Source: Nostoc sp. HK-01
Lineage (GTDB): Bacteria > Cyanobacteriota > Cyanobacteriia > Cyanobacteriales > Nostocaceae
NCBI GenBank assembly: GCA_003990705.1
Contig: AP018318.1
Coordinates: 3,165,501-3,229,500, forward strand
DNA length: 64,000 nucleotides
Direction: 5' to 3'
The notes under the pieces were generated by a model, which was not told the DNA's origin, did no database searches, and saw only the letters and a list, made by a program, of their open reading frames with translations. Below, in pieces: positions 45,910 to 54,234 of this stretch. A program made the position numbers and the translations under genes. The stretch's first letter is position 1; every line of letters starts with the position of its first letter.

Positions 45910-46863
45910 CTAACGACGTTTGCGGTTACAATACAACACCAAAAATATAAATAATCCTAGTCCCACAAGATATTTAATTGGGTTTGGTACATTGGGATTA
46001 GGCGAAAAAAAGCCTTCTATTGTACCAGCAATAATTAACATAGGTACAATCCCAAAAACTAATTGTGCTGCTTGGGAACCATAAAACTTTAACGCATCAC
46101 CACGGCGATATTTACCAGGAAATAAAATTGCTCTGGCTAATAATAAACCTGCACCACCAGCAAAAAAGATTGCGGGTAATTCTAAAGCACCGTGGGGAAA
46201 AACAAAAGCCCAAAAAGGATAAGCTAAATTATTTTGACCGACTAAAGTACCAACAGCGCCAATTAATAAACCATTGAATACCATTAAATAAGTTGTGTAT
46301 GCTCCCGCAGAGATTCCACCAGCAACCGCACCAAAAGACACCGAAAGATTATTAATCATGATGCTGCTGGATGCTAACGGTTCAACTCCCACAATCGATC
46401 CCATCCATAATTTATGCTCATCCCGTACCTGAGAAATTAAGTGTTGTGGTACTACAAGAGACATAAATGTTGGGTCTTGCCAAGCATACCACCAAGCCAC
46501 CAATGCCCCTAGCAAAAATAAACCTGTAGCTGTGGCAATGTAGATAAATGTTTGCTGCACTACAGATGGTAAACCCCAACGGTAAAATTCCAGCGCCGCC
46601 CGCCATTCTTGTCGGCGCGAACCTTGGTAAATGTGCGTGTAACCACGAGTTGTTAAATTTTGCAAACTTTGGATTAAAGTTTGACCAATTTGTTGTGTGC
46701 GGGCGCGGGCTAAATCAGCTGCAACAGAACGATATAAACTGGCTAATTCTCTAATTTCCTGGGCGCGGACTGATTTCAGCCCCTTTTTTTCTACTTGCTT
46801 TAATAAGGTATCTAAACGCTGCCAATTTGGTTCTCTGCGGGCAATCCAACGTTGAATGTTCAT
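45910..46863 (-). CDS. SpoIIM (stage II sporulation protein M) family membrane protein
   Basis: A 317-residue protein with a helical N-terminal third (NIQRWIARREPNWQRLDTLL and SLYRSVAADLARARTQQ) and five or six membrane spans from about 100 on, including GLFLLGALVAWWYAWQDPTF and YPFWAFVFPHGALELPAIFF. FPHGALELPAI is the conserved motif of the SpoIIM/COG1300 family. In non-sporulating bacteria the family is coded beside RDD and MoxR/DUF58 genes, as here with the divergent membrane and RDD genes. The longer frame from 46953 starts in repeat DNA; the ATG at 46863 (MNIQRWIARREP) is preferred. Confidence 0.88.
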   Translation of the reverse strand: MNIQRWIARREPNWQRLDTLLKQVEKKGLKSVRAQEIRELASLYRSVAADLARARTQQIGQTLIQSLQNLTTRGYTHIYQGSRRQEWRAALEFYRWGLPSVVQQTFIYIATATGLFLLGALVAWWYAWQDPTFMSLVVPQHLISQVRDEHKLWMGSIVGVEPLASSSIMINNLSVSFGAVAGGISAGAYTTYLMVFNGLLIGAVGTLVGQNNLAYPFWAFVFPHGALELPAIFFAGGAGLLLARAILFPGKYRRGDALKFYGSQAAQLVFGIVPMLIIAGTIEGFFSPNPNVPNPIKYLVGLGLFIFLVLYCNRKRR

Positions 46864-46901
46864 AAAGTAGGGGAGTAATTTGTAAATAACGTGATGTGCA
46901 A

Positions 46902-47163
46902 CAACCCCCCTCTCCAAACCTCTCCCCTGGGAGGAGCTACGGTGTACACACATCTTTGTGCTGGGTGCAACATGTGGTTTGATCCCCCTAAATCCCCCTT
47001 CAAAAGGGGGACTTTGATTCTTGTTCCCCCTTTTTTAAGGGGGGTTAGGGGGGATCAAAACTTTATGGGGCAAGGTTGATCAGACTTGTGTGTATACGGA
47101 GCCTGGGAGGAGAGAGGCTTTGACTCTTGCTCCCCTTCCCTCTTAGGGAAGGGGTTGGGGGTT
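46902..47163. mobile_element. Three nested repeat elements
   Basis: The outer element has complementary G/C-rich ends (AACCCCCCTCTCC at 46903 on, and GGGAAGGGGTTGGGGG at about 47147-47162). It is interrupted by a 165-bp element at 46937-47101 with ends CTACGGTGTACACACA and, inverted, TGTGTGTATACGGAG, flanked by the exact 11-bp direct repeat CCTGGGAGGAG (46926-46936 and 47102-47112). Inside that lies a third palindromic element at 46977-47060 (TTTGATCCCCCTAAATCCCC ... GGGGGGATCAAAA), related to the one inside the NACHT gene. No ORF is supported here. Confidence 0.75.
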
Positions 47164-47294
47164 AAGTTTGAGCAAAAGTTGCACAGGGCGTTAAATCATT
47201 TAGGATTGTTAGATTTTAGGTTAGCAATTAAGATTCATTTTCTAAAATTTAGTCACCAACGCAGCCTGAAACATCGATAAATTCTACATTTCTT

Positions 47295-47326
47295 AATTAC
47301 GAATTACGAATTACGAATTACGAATT
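47295..47326. repeat. Heptanucleotide tandem repeat AATTACG
   Basis: Four exact copies of AATTACG and a partial fifth (AATT) follow one another, 63 bases upstream of the membrane protein gene at 47389. Confidence 0.9.
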
Positions 47327-47388
47327 GCTCTAACCTACCTTAAGATAGCCACAAATTCACAACTGTACTTTCAGGGAAATTTGGCATC

Positions 47389-48243
47389 ATGTCTGGAAAC
47401 CTTGGTTCTCCCACACCCATACAACCACTCAGCGTGGGGAATGTTGTCAGCGCAGGAATCCGCTTGTATCGTTCTCATCTTAAGGATTATTTTTTACTGG
47501 CATTGAGAGCATATATATGGTTATTCATACCTGTATATGGATGGGCAAAGTGTTACGCTCTCATTTCGCTGATTTCGCGTTTGGCTTTTGGTGAATTAGT
47601 TAATCAGCCTGAAACTATCTCATCAGGTGAGCGCTTTGTCAATTCTCGGAAGTGGCAATTTTTGCTGATGATGCTGTTAATGTTTCTGGTAGGTATAGGT
47701 GTTGTTGTTGGGATGGTGATTTTATTTGCGTTGTTTGGTGTTTTATCAGCAGCCTTGGTTGGGGGAGTTGGTCAACAGGGAAATCCTGCTAGTATTGTTT
47801 TATTGATTGCGATAGCTCTTGTTGTAGGTATTGCAGCTTTTATCGGAGTTTTATGGCTGTTAACGCGGTTTTATTTAGTGGATGTACCCTTAGCTATCGA
47901 AGAGAATATTGATGCGACATCAACCATTAGCCGCAGTTGGGAGTTAACCCAAGGTTATGTTTGGCGGATTATGTTTATTTCCTTTGTGGCTTTTTTGATT
48001 ACAATACCAATTCAAATAGCATTTCAAATTGTTTCGGGAATTGTTCAGTTGGTTCTTGGCTCCTTGATTGGAGAAGATTTAGGATTTTTTACTCTAGTTT
48101 ATTCTGTGTTAATTTTGGCTTTAAGTTTTGCTGGCAGTGCTGCAATTGTACCGTTTTGGCAAACAGTCAAAGCAGTGATTTATTACGACCTCCGCAGTCG
48201 CCGTGAAGGGTTAGGCTTGCAGTTACGCGACCATGAAATTTAA
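47389..48243 (+). CDS. Multi-span membrane protein (glycerophosphodiesterase membrane-domain-like)
   Basis: A 284-residue protein with about six hydrophobic spans (40-60, 95-115, 120-145, 150-170, 195-215, 225-260). The N-terminal motif PLSVGNVVSAGIRLYRSHLK and the central YLVDVPLAIEENIDATSTIS with RSWELTQGYVWRI are typical of the membrane domain found in glycerophosphoryl diester phosphodiesterases and in stand-alone relatives. It has no catalytic domain. It precedes the RDD gene by 20 bases and is divergent from the SpoIIM-like gene, so the three are likely to work in one membrane module; function unknown. Confidence 0.7.
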   Translation: MSGNLGSPTPIQPLSVGNVVSAGIRLYRSHLKDYFLLALRAYIWLFIPVYGWAKCYALISLISRLAFGELVNQPETISSGERFVNSRKWQFLLMMLLMFLVGIGVVVGMVILFALFGVLSAALVGGVGQQGNPASIVLLIAIALVVGIAAFIGVLWLLTRFYLVDVPLAIEENIDATSTISRSWELTQGYVWRIMFISFVAFLITIPIQIAFQIVSGIVQLVLGSLIGEDLGFFTLVYSVLILALSFAGSAAIVPFWQTVKAVIYYDLRSRREGLGLQLRDHEI

Positions 48244-48263
48244 AGACTAGTACAAATATTATT

Positions 48264-49046
48264 ATGCAGTTTTTTAACCGCGTTAAATTCCGCACACCCG
48301 AAAGTGTCGAACTAGAATTTACCCTCGCTGGTATAGGAAACCGTGCTTGGGCTTTACTAATTGACTATTTCGTATTGGCTGTAATTTTATTAGTGTGTAT
48401 CTATACCTGGATTTCTATATCTGGTCAGTTAGCCGATATTTTGCAGGATCAAGATACTATTGGTTCACAAGTGGGACTTTGGTTAATCGCCATTACTTTT
48501 TTACTTCTGTTCGGAATTTACGTTGGTTATTTTGTATTTTTTGAAACTATTTGGCAAGGACAAACCCCAGGAAAACGCTTTGCTAAAATTCGCGTTGTGC
48601 GAGATGATGGTAGACCTGTTGGGTTAGCCCAAGCAACTTTACGTGCCTTATTGCGCCCTTTAGACGAATTTTTATTTCTGGGATCTTTTTTAATTATGTT
48701 TAGTCACCGGGAAAAGCGTCTGGGTGATTGGGCGGCTGGTACAATTGTGATTGAGGCAGAAAGAGCGATCGCCTCAGCAACTTTCACAATTTCTGAACAA
48801 GCTAAGTCGCTTTATACAGAATTACTCAGCATTGCCGATTTATCTCAACTACTACCAGATGATTTTGCCATAATTCGGGAATATTTGCAGCGACGCGGCG
48901 CAATGGCAGCCAAATCAAGAGTTGCTCTTGCTTCTAAGTTAACTCAACAAGTTGCAGCTATTATTAACTTAGATCAATTGCCAGAAGTCCCTCCTGATAT
49001 ATTTCTAGAGGCTATTTACTTAGCTTATCAACACAAAGAATTTTAG
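48264..49046 (+). CDS. RDD family membrane protein
   Basis: A 260-residue protein. The RDD domain (about 15-160) shows the motif residues R in GNRAWALLIDYFVLA, then D in LIDY, two spans (30-50 and 70-95), the cytoplasmic loop with GQTPGKRFAKIRVVRDDGRP, and HREKRLGDWAAGTIVIE. The C-terminal 90 residues (SEQAKSLYTELLSIADLSQL) are helical and cytoplasmic. The family may move small solutes or ions. It is cotranscribed with the upstream membrane protein and ends just before the CRISPR leader. Confidence 0.85.
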   Translation: MQFFNRVKFRTPESVELEFTLAGIGNRAWALLIDYFVLAVILLVCIYTWISISGQLADILQDQDTIGSQVGLWLIAITFLLLFGIYVGYFVFFETIWQGQTPGKRFAKIRVVRDDGRPVGLAQATLRALLRPLDEFLFLGSFLIMFSHREKRLGDWAAGTIVIEAERAIASATFTISEQAKSLYTELLSIADLSQLLPDDFAIIREYLQRRGAMAAKSRVALASKLTQQVAAIINLDQLPEVPPDIFLEAIYLAYQHKEF

Positions 49047-49287
49047 TATTTTCTCTGCTGGCGGCGCGGATGGGTGGGTGTAGAAAATCAAGGTTCAAGC
49101 AAAATCGCTGTATTCCTTTTAGTACAAGCTTTTGCAGAAAAATTTAATTAAAACCCGCCGCGTGCCTTGCACAGTAAATATTTCAGCTATTTTCTTTCAA
49201 TCAACTGACTTTTACTTGTGTTAAAATCAGCCCATCCGCGAAATCGAACCTTGAAAACTAAATATAGTCAGCTTTTCTGGTTCCTGC
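49047..49287 (+). promoter_or_regulatory. Probable CRISPR leader
   Basis: The 240 bases before the first repeat are AT-rich with no ORF, as expected for a leader containing the array promoter and integration signals. Two inverted-complement pairs are interlocked: CGCGGATGGG (49065-49074) with CCCATCCGCG (49231-49240), and TCAAGGTTC (49088-49096) with GAACCTTGA (49246-49254). Confidence 0.6.
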
Positions 49288-49759
49288 ATTGCAATTTCAA
49301 CTAATCCCTATTAGGGATTGAAACAGCCGTTCCTAATATTTTTATATGAATAATTACTTGCAATTTCAACTAATCCCTATTAGGGATTGAAACGAAAAAC
49401 ATCAGGATATGTCGAATGTACATTGTATATTGCAATTTCAACTAATCCCTATTAGGGATTGAAACAGCAATTGGAAGGCGATCGCTCCAAGTAGTTATGA
49501 TTGCAATTTCAACTAATCCCTATTAGGGATTGAAACAATATCTAAAATGAGATTGCGCCCGACGCTGACGACATCGGATTGCAATTTCAACTAATCCCTA
49601 TTAGGGATTGAAACACTGAGAGATATTGCTAAACACACCAAGAAAAAATCATTGCAATTTCAACTAATCCCTATTAGGGATTGAAACAGGTTGTTCGGGG
49701 TTTTGAGTTTGATTTGCTCCTAATTGCAATTTCAACTAATCCCTATTAGGGATTGAAAC
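49288..49759 (+). CRISPR. CRISPR array, seven 37-bp repeats, six spacers, no cas genes
   Basis: The repeat begins ATTGCAATTTCAACTAATCC and ends CTATTAGGGATTGAAAC, with an inner palindrome AATCCCTATTAGGGATT; the 3' GAAAC is typical of cyanobacterial subtype I-D and III-associated repeats. Repeats start at 49288, 49357 (first base C rather than A), 49429, 49500, 49578, 49651 and 49723. The spacers are 32, 35, 34, 41, 36 and 35 bases. All repeats are otherwise identical, including the last, so the terminal-repeat decay that often marks the distal end is absent. No cas gene is in the window, so effector proteins must be coded elsewhere. The last repeat overlaps the end of the ArsC-like gene. Confidence 0.95.
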
Positions 49760-50104
49760 TAATTTTTCTCGAACCAATGCCTCATCTCTAAAACCAGTCA
49801 AAATGGCTGTTCCATCTTTAACAAAAAGCGGACGTTTGAGCAGCATTGCATCAAATGCAAATGCGTCAATCCATTGTTGTTCAGTCCAAGTCTTTTTTTC
49901 TTCGCCTAAAGCGCGGTAAGATTGCCCAGAGGTATTTCGCATGGGAGCATAACCCAGAGATTTTACCCAATTTTGGATTTGCTCACGGGTAGGTGGATTA
50001 TCTTTAGTATTGATAAACTCATAGTCAATTTGGTTATTTTGCAGCCAAGTTAGAGCTTTTTTACAAGTACCGCAATTAGGAATGCCGTAGACTTTAAGAG
50101 GCAT
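49736..50104 (-). CDS. ArsC/Spx-like thioredoxin-fold protein, 3' end formed by a CRISPR repeat
   Basis: A 122-residue protein of the arsenate reductase/Spx/YffB family. The active-site text is VYGIPNCGTCKKALTW with C11 and C14, then LGYAPMRNTSGQSYR and LLKRPLFVKDGTAILTGFRD, the conserved RP region and GF motif. It may reduce arsenate or another oxidised substrate with thiols, or act as a regulator. The last seven codons (VSIPNRD) and the stop TAG are read from the complement of the seventh CRISPR repeat, so the native C-terminus was replaced. The upstream part of the frame to 50182 lacks family resemblance; ATG 50104 is chosen. Confidence 0.85.
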   Translation of the reverse strand: MPLKVYGIPNCGTCKKALTWLQNNQIDYEFINTKDNPPTREQIQNWVKSLGYAPMRNTSGQSYRALGEEKKTWTEQQWIDAFAFDAMLLKRPLFVKDGTAILTGFRDEALVREKLVSIPNRD

Positions 50105-50208
50105 AAAAAAAGTTGAGTAACAGTTTCCAGACATAACATTAACAGTTATCAGTGGTCTAATATCTGCTTTTCTCTGGGTCATATCATGTCCGGTAAATTA
50201 CTTGTGAT

Positions 50209-50300
50209 ATGTCCGCCGTGATTGCAACGAAGTGGAACGACGCGATCGCCTGGACTCTGCGATTACTTCGCTGCGCTCGTAATGACAAGCATTTAGCCGG
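50209..50300. repeat. Degenerate REP-like repeat
   Basis: GATTGCAACGAAGTGGAACG and GATTACTTCGCTGCGCTCGT, with an inner ACGCGATCGC, are diverged arms of the same repeat type as the perfect palindrome at 9168-9230. Confidence 0.55.
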
Positions 50301-50326
50301 ACTTGATATTATTCCATTGCCAAAAA

Positions 50327-52108
50327 CTAGGAATTATTTGCTCCTAATTGAAGGCTATAAAGATTGGCATAGACTCCTTGTTGTTCTATGAGTTCTGTAT
50401 GAGTTCCTTGTTCGACTATTTGTCCTTGTTGAATGACTAACACCTGATCAGCCTGAGTCACGGTGCTGAGACGGTGAGCAATGACAAAGCTGGTGCGATT
50501 TTTTAACAAACGAGCGATCGCACTCTGCACTAGTGTTTCTGTACGAGTATCAATACTACTAGTTGCTTCATCTAAAATCAAAATTCGTGGATTAATCAAC
50601 ACCGCACGGGCAATACTAATTAGTTGGCGCTGTCCTTGACTCAGGGGCGCACCTCTTTCACCTAATTGGGTGGCGTAACCTTGTGGTAGTGAGGTAATGA
50701 ACTCATGCACATTTGCCAATTGAGCCGCACTTTCTATATCGGCTTGGCTGGCGTAAGGAGCGCCAAAGGCAATATTTTCGGCGACAGTCCCACTGAACAA
50801 AATATTATCTTGTAAAACAATGCCAATTTGACGGCGCAAACTAGCTTGCGTCACACTCCGCACATCAATGTTATCTATTTTGACTGCACCACCAGACACA
50901 TCGTAAAAACGCAATATTAGGTTAATAATAGTCGTCTTACCTGAGCCTGTTGACCCTACTAGTGCAATCATTTGCCCAGGACTAGCGTGTAAATTCACTC
51001 CTTTGAGAACCAGTTGCTCTGGGTTATAGCCAAAGGTGACATTCTCAAATCTCACCTCGCCTTGAATAGCGGGCATTTCTGCTGCATCTGGCGCATCTTG
51101 GAGTTTGGCTGGTTCATCTAACAGCAGAAAAATTCGCTCTAATCCGGCAAAGGCTGATTGAGCTTGGGTGTAAAACTGGCTGAGAATTTGGATGGGGCGA
51201 AAAAATTGCTGGACGTACAGTAAAAACGATGTGACGACACCAACTGTGGCGGCTCCGGTGACGGCGAGATAACCACCAAATGCTAGTACACCTGCGGTTG
51301 CGAGGGTATTGAGAAAATCAATCGACGGTAAAAAGGCCGCCGTAATAGCCACCGCTTCAACATTCGCATCTCGATTAGCAGCGTTGAGAATATCGAATTC
51401 TTGAATATTGACTTGTACACGATTAAATGCTTGGGCTTCGCGCACACTGCTAATATCTTCTTCTAACTTGGCGGAAAGGTCGCCAATTGTTTGGCGTGTA
51501 ACGCGAAATCTGGCTCTCGCCCACCGGGAAAATAAACTAGTAGTAAAAATCATCAGTGGCACAACTAGGTTGCTCAACAAGCCGAGTTGCAAATTAATTG
51601 TCAGCATCGCAATAACAATACCCACCAAACTGAAAACGTTACCCAACATTTGGGCGACGGTTTGACCAAATGCCTGATTTACGGTATTAACATCATTCAA
51701 TAAGCGACTCATTAAATCGCCGGCTTCACTGCGGTCAAAAAAGCTGAGTGGTAAACTCTGAATTTTCAGAAAAATATCTTGTCGCAGTTGTGCCAACAAT
51801 CGCTGCATAATCCAGCCGACGCGAACAATTTGACCACGGGTTGCCGAAATACCCAGTACATAGATTAGTGCTAGTAATCCTAACAACAGCAACAACCCCG
51901 GTAAATTACCTTTGGCAATGAGATGGTCAATAGACCAACCCAGTAAGAACGGCCCGATCGCCTGCGTTGATGCACCAATTAGTACTAATGTCAAGGCAAT
52001 CGGAATTTCTTTACGATAGGGACGCAGATATTGTAAAAAGCGCCGTAAGGTTGAGAGTTGCTGAGTTGCCAGTTGCTCGGATGCAACAATCGGGCCTGTA
52101 GCTCTCAT
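50327..52108 (-). CDS. ABC half-exporter with canonical catalytic site
   Basis: A 593-residue half-transporter with an N-terminal membrane domain (six spans, about 30-320) and a C-terminal nucleotide-binding domain. Walker A is GSTGSGKTT, the signature LSQGQRQ (instead of LSGGQ), Walker B ILILDEATSSID with the catalytic Glu, and the H-loop AHRLST with His. All elements needed for hydrolysis in its own Walker site are intact. It follows the second half-exporter gene on the same strand by 213 bases, and the two very probably form a heterodimer such as those of the BmrCD or LmrCD kind that export drugs or lipids. Substrate unknown. Confidence 0.9.
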   Translation of the reverse strand: MRATGPIVASEQLATQQLSTLRRFLQYLRPYRKEIPIALTLVLIGASTQAIGPFLLGWSIDHLIAKGNLPGLLLLLGLLALIYVLGISATRGQIVRVGWIMQRLLAQLRQDIFLKIQSLPLSFFDRSEAGDLMSRLLNDVNTVNQAFGQTVAQMLGNVFSLVGIVIAMLTINLQLGLLSNLVVPLMIFTTSLFSRWARARFRVTRQTIGDLSAKLEEDISSVREAQAFNRVQVNIQEFDILNAANRDANVEAVAITAAFLPSIDFLNTLATAGVLAFGGYLAVTGAATVGVVTSFLLYVQQFFRPIQILSQFYTQAQSAFAGLERIFLLLDEPAKLQDAPDAAEMPAIQGEVRFENVTFGYNPEQLVLKGVNLHASPGQMIALVGSTGSGKTTIINLILRFYDVSGGAVKIDNIDVRSVTQASLRRQIGIVLQDNILFSGTVAENIAFGAPYASQADIESAAQLANVHEFITSLPQGYATQLGERGAPLSQGQRQLISIARAVLINPRILILDEATSSIDTRTETLVQSAIARLLKNRTSFVIAHRLSTVTQADQVLVIQQGQIVEQGTHTELIEQQGVYANLYSLQLGANNS

Positions 52109-52321
52109 AAGAATTTAGGATTTTAGATTATAGGTTGGAGATAGGAAATTGTTGTCTGCGGCTGGCTAGGAATTAATTATTTGTCGCAATTATTGTTTGT
52201 TTTACGTTGACAAAACCTTTCAAATCATCTCATAAATGTGCTGCGGAAATCATATTTGATTTTGGCACGAGAGTTGTAGATGGCAAGCAACGCACTCCTT
52301 TCCCAGGGTAAGGGCGAATGA

Positions 52322-54103
52322 CTACGTTATTTGTTCTGTCTGCTTGATTTGAGATTCCAAAATTGCGCCATAAAGTGGGCTGGTTTGCATCAATTCTTCA
52401 TGGGTTCCTTGGGCTACTAATAAACCTTTATCTATCAACAAAATGCGATCGGCATTTTTGACTGTACTAATGCGTTGCGCTACTACAAAGGTGACACAAG
52501 CTTTTTGCTGCATTAAATTATCTAGTTCAGCTTGAATCTGGGCGGCGGTTTTCGCATCTACCGCAGAGGTACTATCATCCAAAATCAGAATACTGTAATC
52601 GGTGAGCAAGGTACGGGCGATCGCTATCCGTTGTTTTTGTCCGCCAGATAAGCCAACACCGCGCTCACCGACAATTGTTTCGTAGCCATCGGGCAAGCTA
52701 ATAATAAAATCATGAATCTGGGCAGTTTTTGCTACCTCTATTACCTGTTCTAAGGTGGCTTTGGGTTTGGCGTAGGCGATATTTTCGCGGATAGTGCCAG
52801 AGAATAAAGTTGTTTCTTGAAAGACAATGCCGATATGCGATCGCAAACTTTGCAGGGTAAAATCCCGCACATCCCGCCCGTCAATACGGATGGCTCCCCC
52901 AGTTACATCATAAAAGCGGGGAATCAAGTTCATAACTGTGCTTTTGCCGGAACCTGTCATGCCCAGAACAGCAATTAATTCTTTGGGCTTGGTTTCAAAG
53001 GAAACATTTTTCAGCGCTTCGGTTGTGGCTCCCGGATAGCGAAAGGAGACGTTTTCAAAGGTAATTCTGCCGCCACAAATTTCAAATTGTTGGGCATGAG
53101 GGCGATCGCGGATTTCAACTGCGGCATCTACTACTTCAAATACTCGTGTCGCCGAGGCTGCGGCTTGGGCGATCGCTGGGGCGGCAAAACCAATTAATAA
53201 AATAGGTTGAAAAATTAACACTAAGTAAGAATTAAACGCCACCAATTCCCCAATAGAAAAGCTATTGCCAATTACCTGGCTTCCCCCATAGCCAAACACT
53301 GCCAGCGTTACCAAGTTACTCAGCAAAAAGATAAAAGGAAAGGTATTACGGATAGCACGAATCGTCTGCATATTTGCTGTGACGAGGCCATCGTTCAAGG
53401 TGGTGTAACGCGACTTTTCGGCGGACTCCCGCACAAAGGCTTTAACTACACGTATCCCTAGCAAATTCTCTTGTAAAACAGCATTTAAATTCCCCAATTG
53501 CTGTTGTATTTGTCCAAACAGTTGGTTATTCTGACCAATGAATTGTGCCATCAACCATGCTGATATCGGTACTACCGATAGTGTAATTAAAGCGAGTTGC
53601 CAATTCATCACGAGCAAGATTACCGCAATGGCTACCAATGTCACCAATCCCCCAATCACCTGAATCAAGCTAGTACCGACAAATGTGCGGATTAGCTCAA
53701 TGTCACTAGTCACACGGGTTAACAATTGGGAGGTTTGCGATTGGTCATGATAGCTAAAACTGAGATTTTGAATTTTGCTGAAAATTTTGTTGCGTAAATC
53801 ATAAGCGACACCTTGAGAAGCGGCTTCTGCCAAATAGCTTTGACCAAAGTTAAACAAACCGCGGGCGATCGCCGCTACTACCATCCAAGCCGCACTGTAA
53901 AGCACTATCTGTAAGTTTCGCGGCGCAATCCCTTGATCAATTCCCCAACGAAATAATTGCGGAGTTACAGCATTTGCCACTGTCAATAATAAGACACTGA
54001 TCAAAGCTCCCAATGAAATCCAGCGGTAATTGCCTAAACTCTCTAGTACCCGCTGAATTGAACGCATCGACGAAGTTTGCCGGAGTTCTGGTCGTTGCAC
54101 CAA
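52322..54103 (-). CDS. ABC half-exporter with degenerate catalytic site
   Basis: Also 593 residues, with six membrane spans (about 30-320) and a nucleotide-binding domain. Walker A is GMTGSGKST and the signature LSGGQKQRIAIART is canonical, but Walker B reads ILILDDSTSAVD, with Asp in place of the catalytic Glu, and the H-loop reads VAQRIST, with Gln in place of His. These are the usual replacements of the non-hydrolytic site in heterodimeric exporters. Its intact signature would complete the active site of the partner, and the partner's changed LSQGQ the degenerate one. This asymmetry is strong support for pairing with the next gene. Confidence 0.92.
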   Translation of the reverse strand: MVQRPELRQTSSMRSIQRVLESLGNYRWISLGALISVLLLTVANAVTPQLFRWGIDQGIAPRNLQIVLYSAAWMVVAAIARGLFNFGQSYLAEAASQGVAYDLRNKIFSKIQNLSFSYHDQSQTSQLLTRVTSDIELIRTFVGTSLIQVIGGLVTLVAIAVILLVMNWQLALITLSVVPISAWLMAQFIGQNNQLFGQIQQQLGNLNAVLQENLLGIRVVKAFVRESAEKSRYTTLNDGLVTANMQTIRAIRNTFPFIFLLSNLVTLAVFGYGGSQVIGNSFSIGELVAFNSYLVLIFQPILLIGFAAPAIAQAAASATRVFEVVDAAVEIRDRPHAQQFEICGGRITFENVSFRYPGATTEALKNVSFETKPKELIAVLGMTGSGKSTVMNLIPRFYDVTGGAIRIDGRDVRDFTLQSLRSHIGIVFQETTLFSGTIRENIAYAKPKATLEQVIEVAKTAQIHDFIISLPDGYETIVGERGVGLSGGQKQRIAIARTLLTDYSILILDDSTSAVDAKTAAQIQAELDNLMQQKACVTFVVAQRISTVKNADRILLIDKGLLVAQGTHEELMQTSPLYGAILESQIKQTEQIT

Positions 54104-54234
54104 TTGTCGTCACCTCAACATCTTACACTTCTAAATCGGAAACTCTTGGGAGGGCTTGGTGTAATCTTGTATTTTAAGTCTGTTTATTTAATTATTAATT
54201 TTTTCCCTGACACCCTTACACCCATTCTCATTCC

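Noticed and set aside
49712-50350. A 15-bp match (ATTTGCTCCTAATTG) between the spacer 6/repeat 7 joint and the end of the ABC transporter gene at 50336-50350
   Set aside because: Only 11 of the bases belong to the spacer, too few for a protospacer; the match is probably chance in AT-rich DNA.
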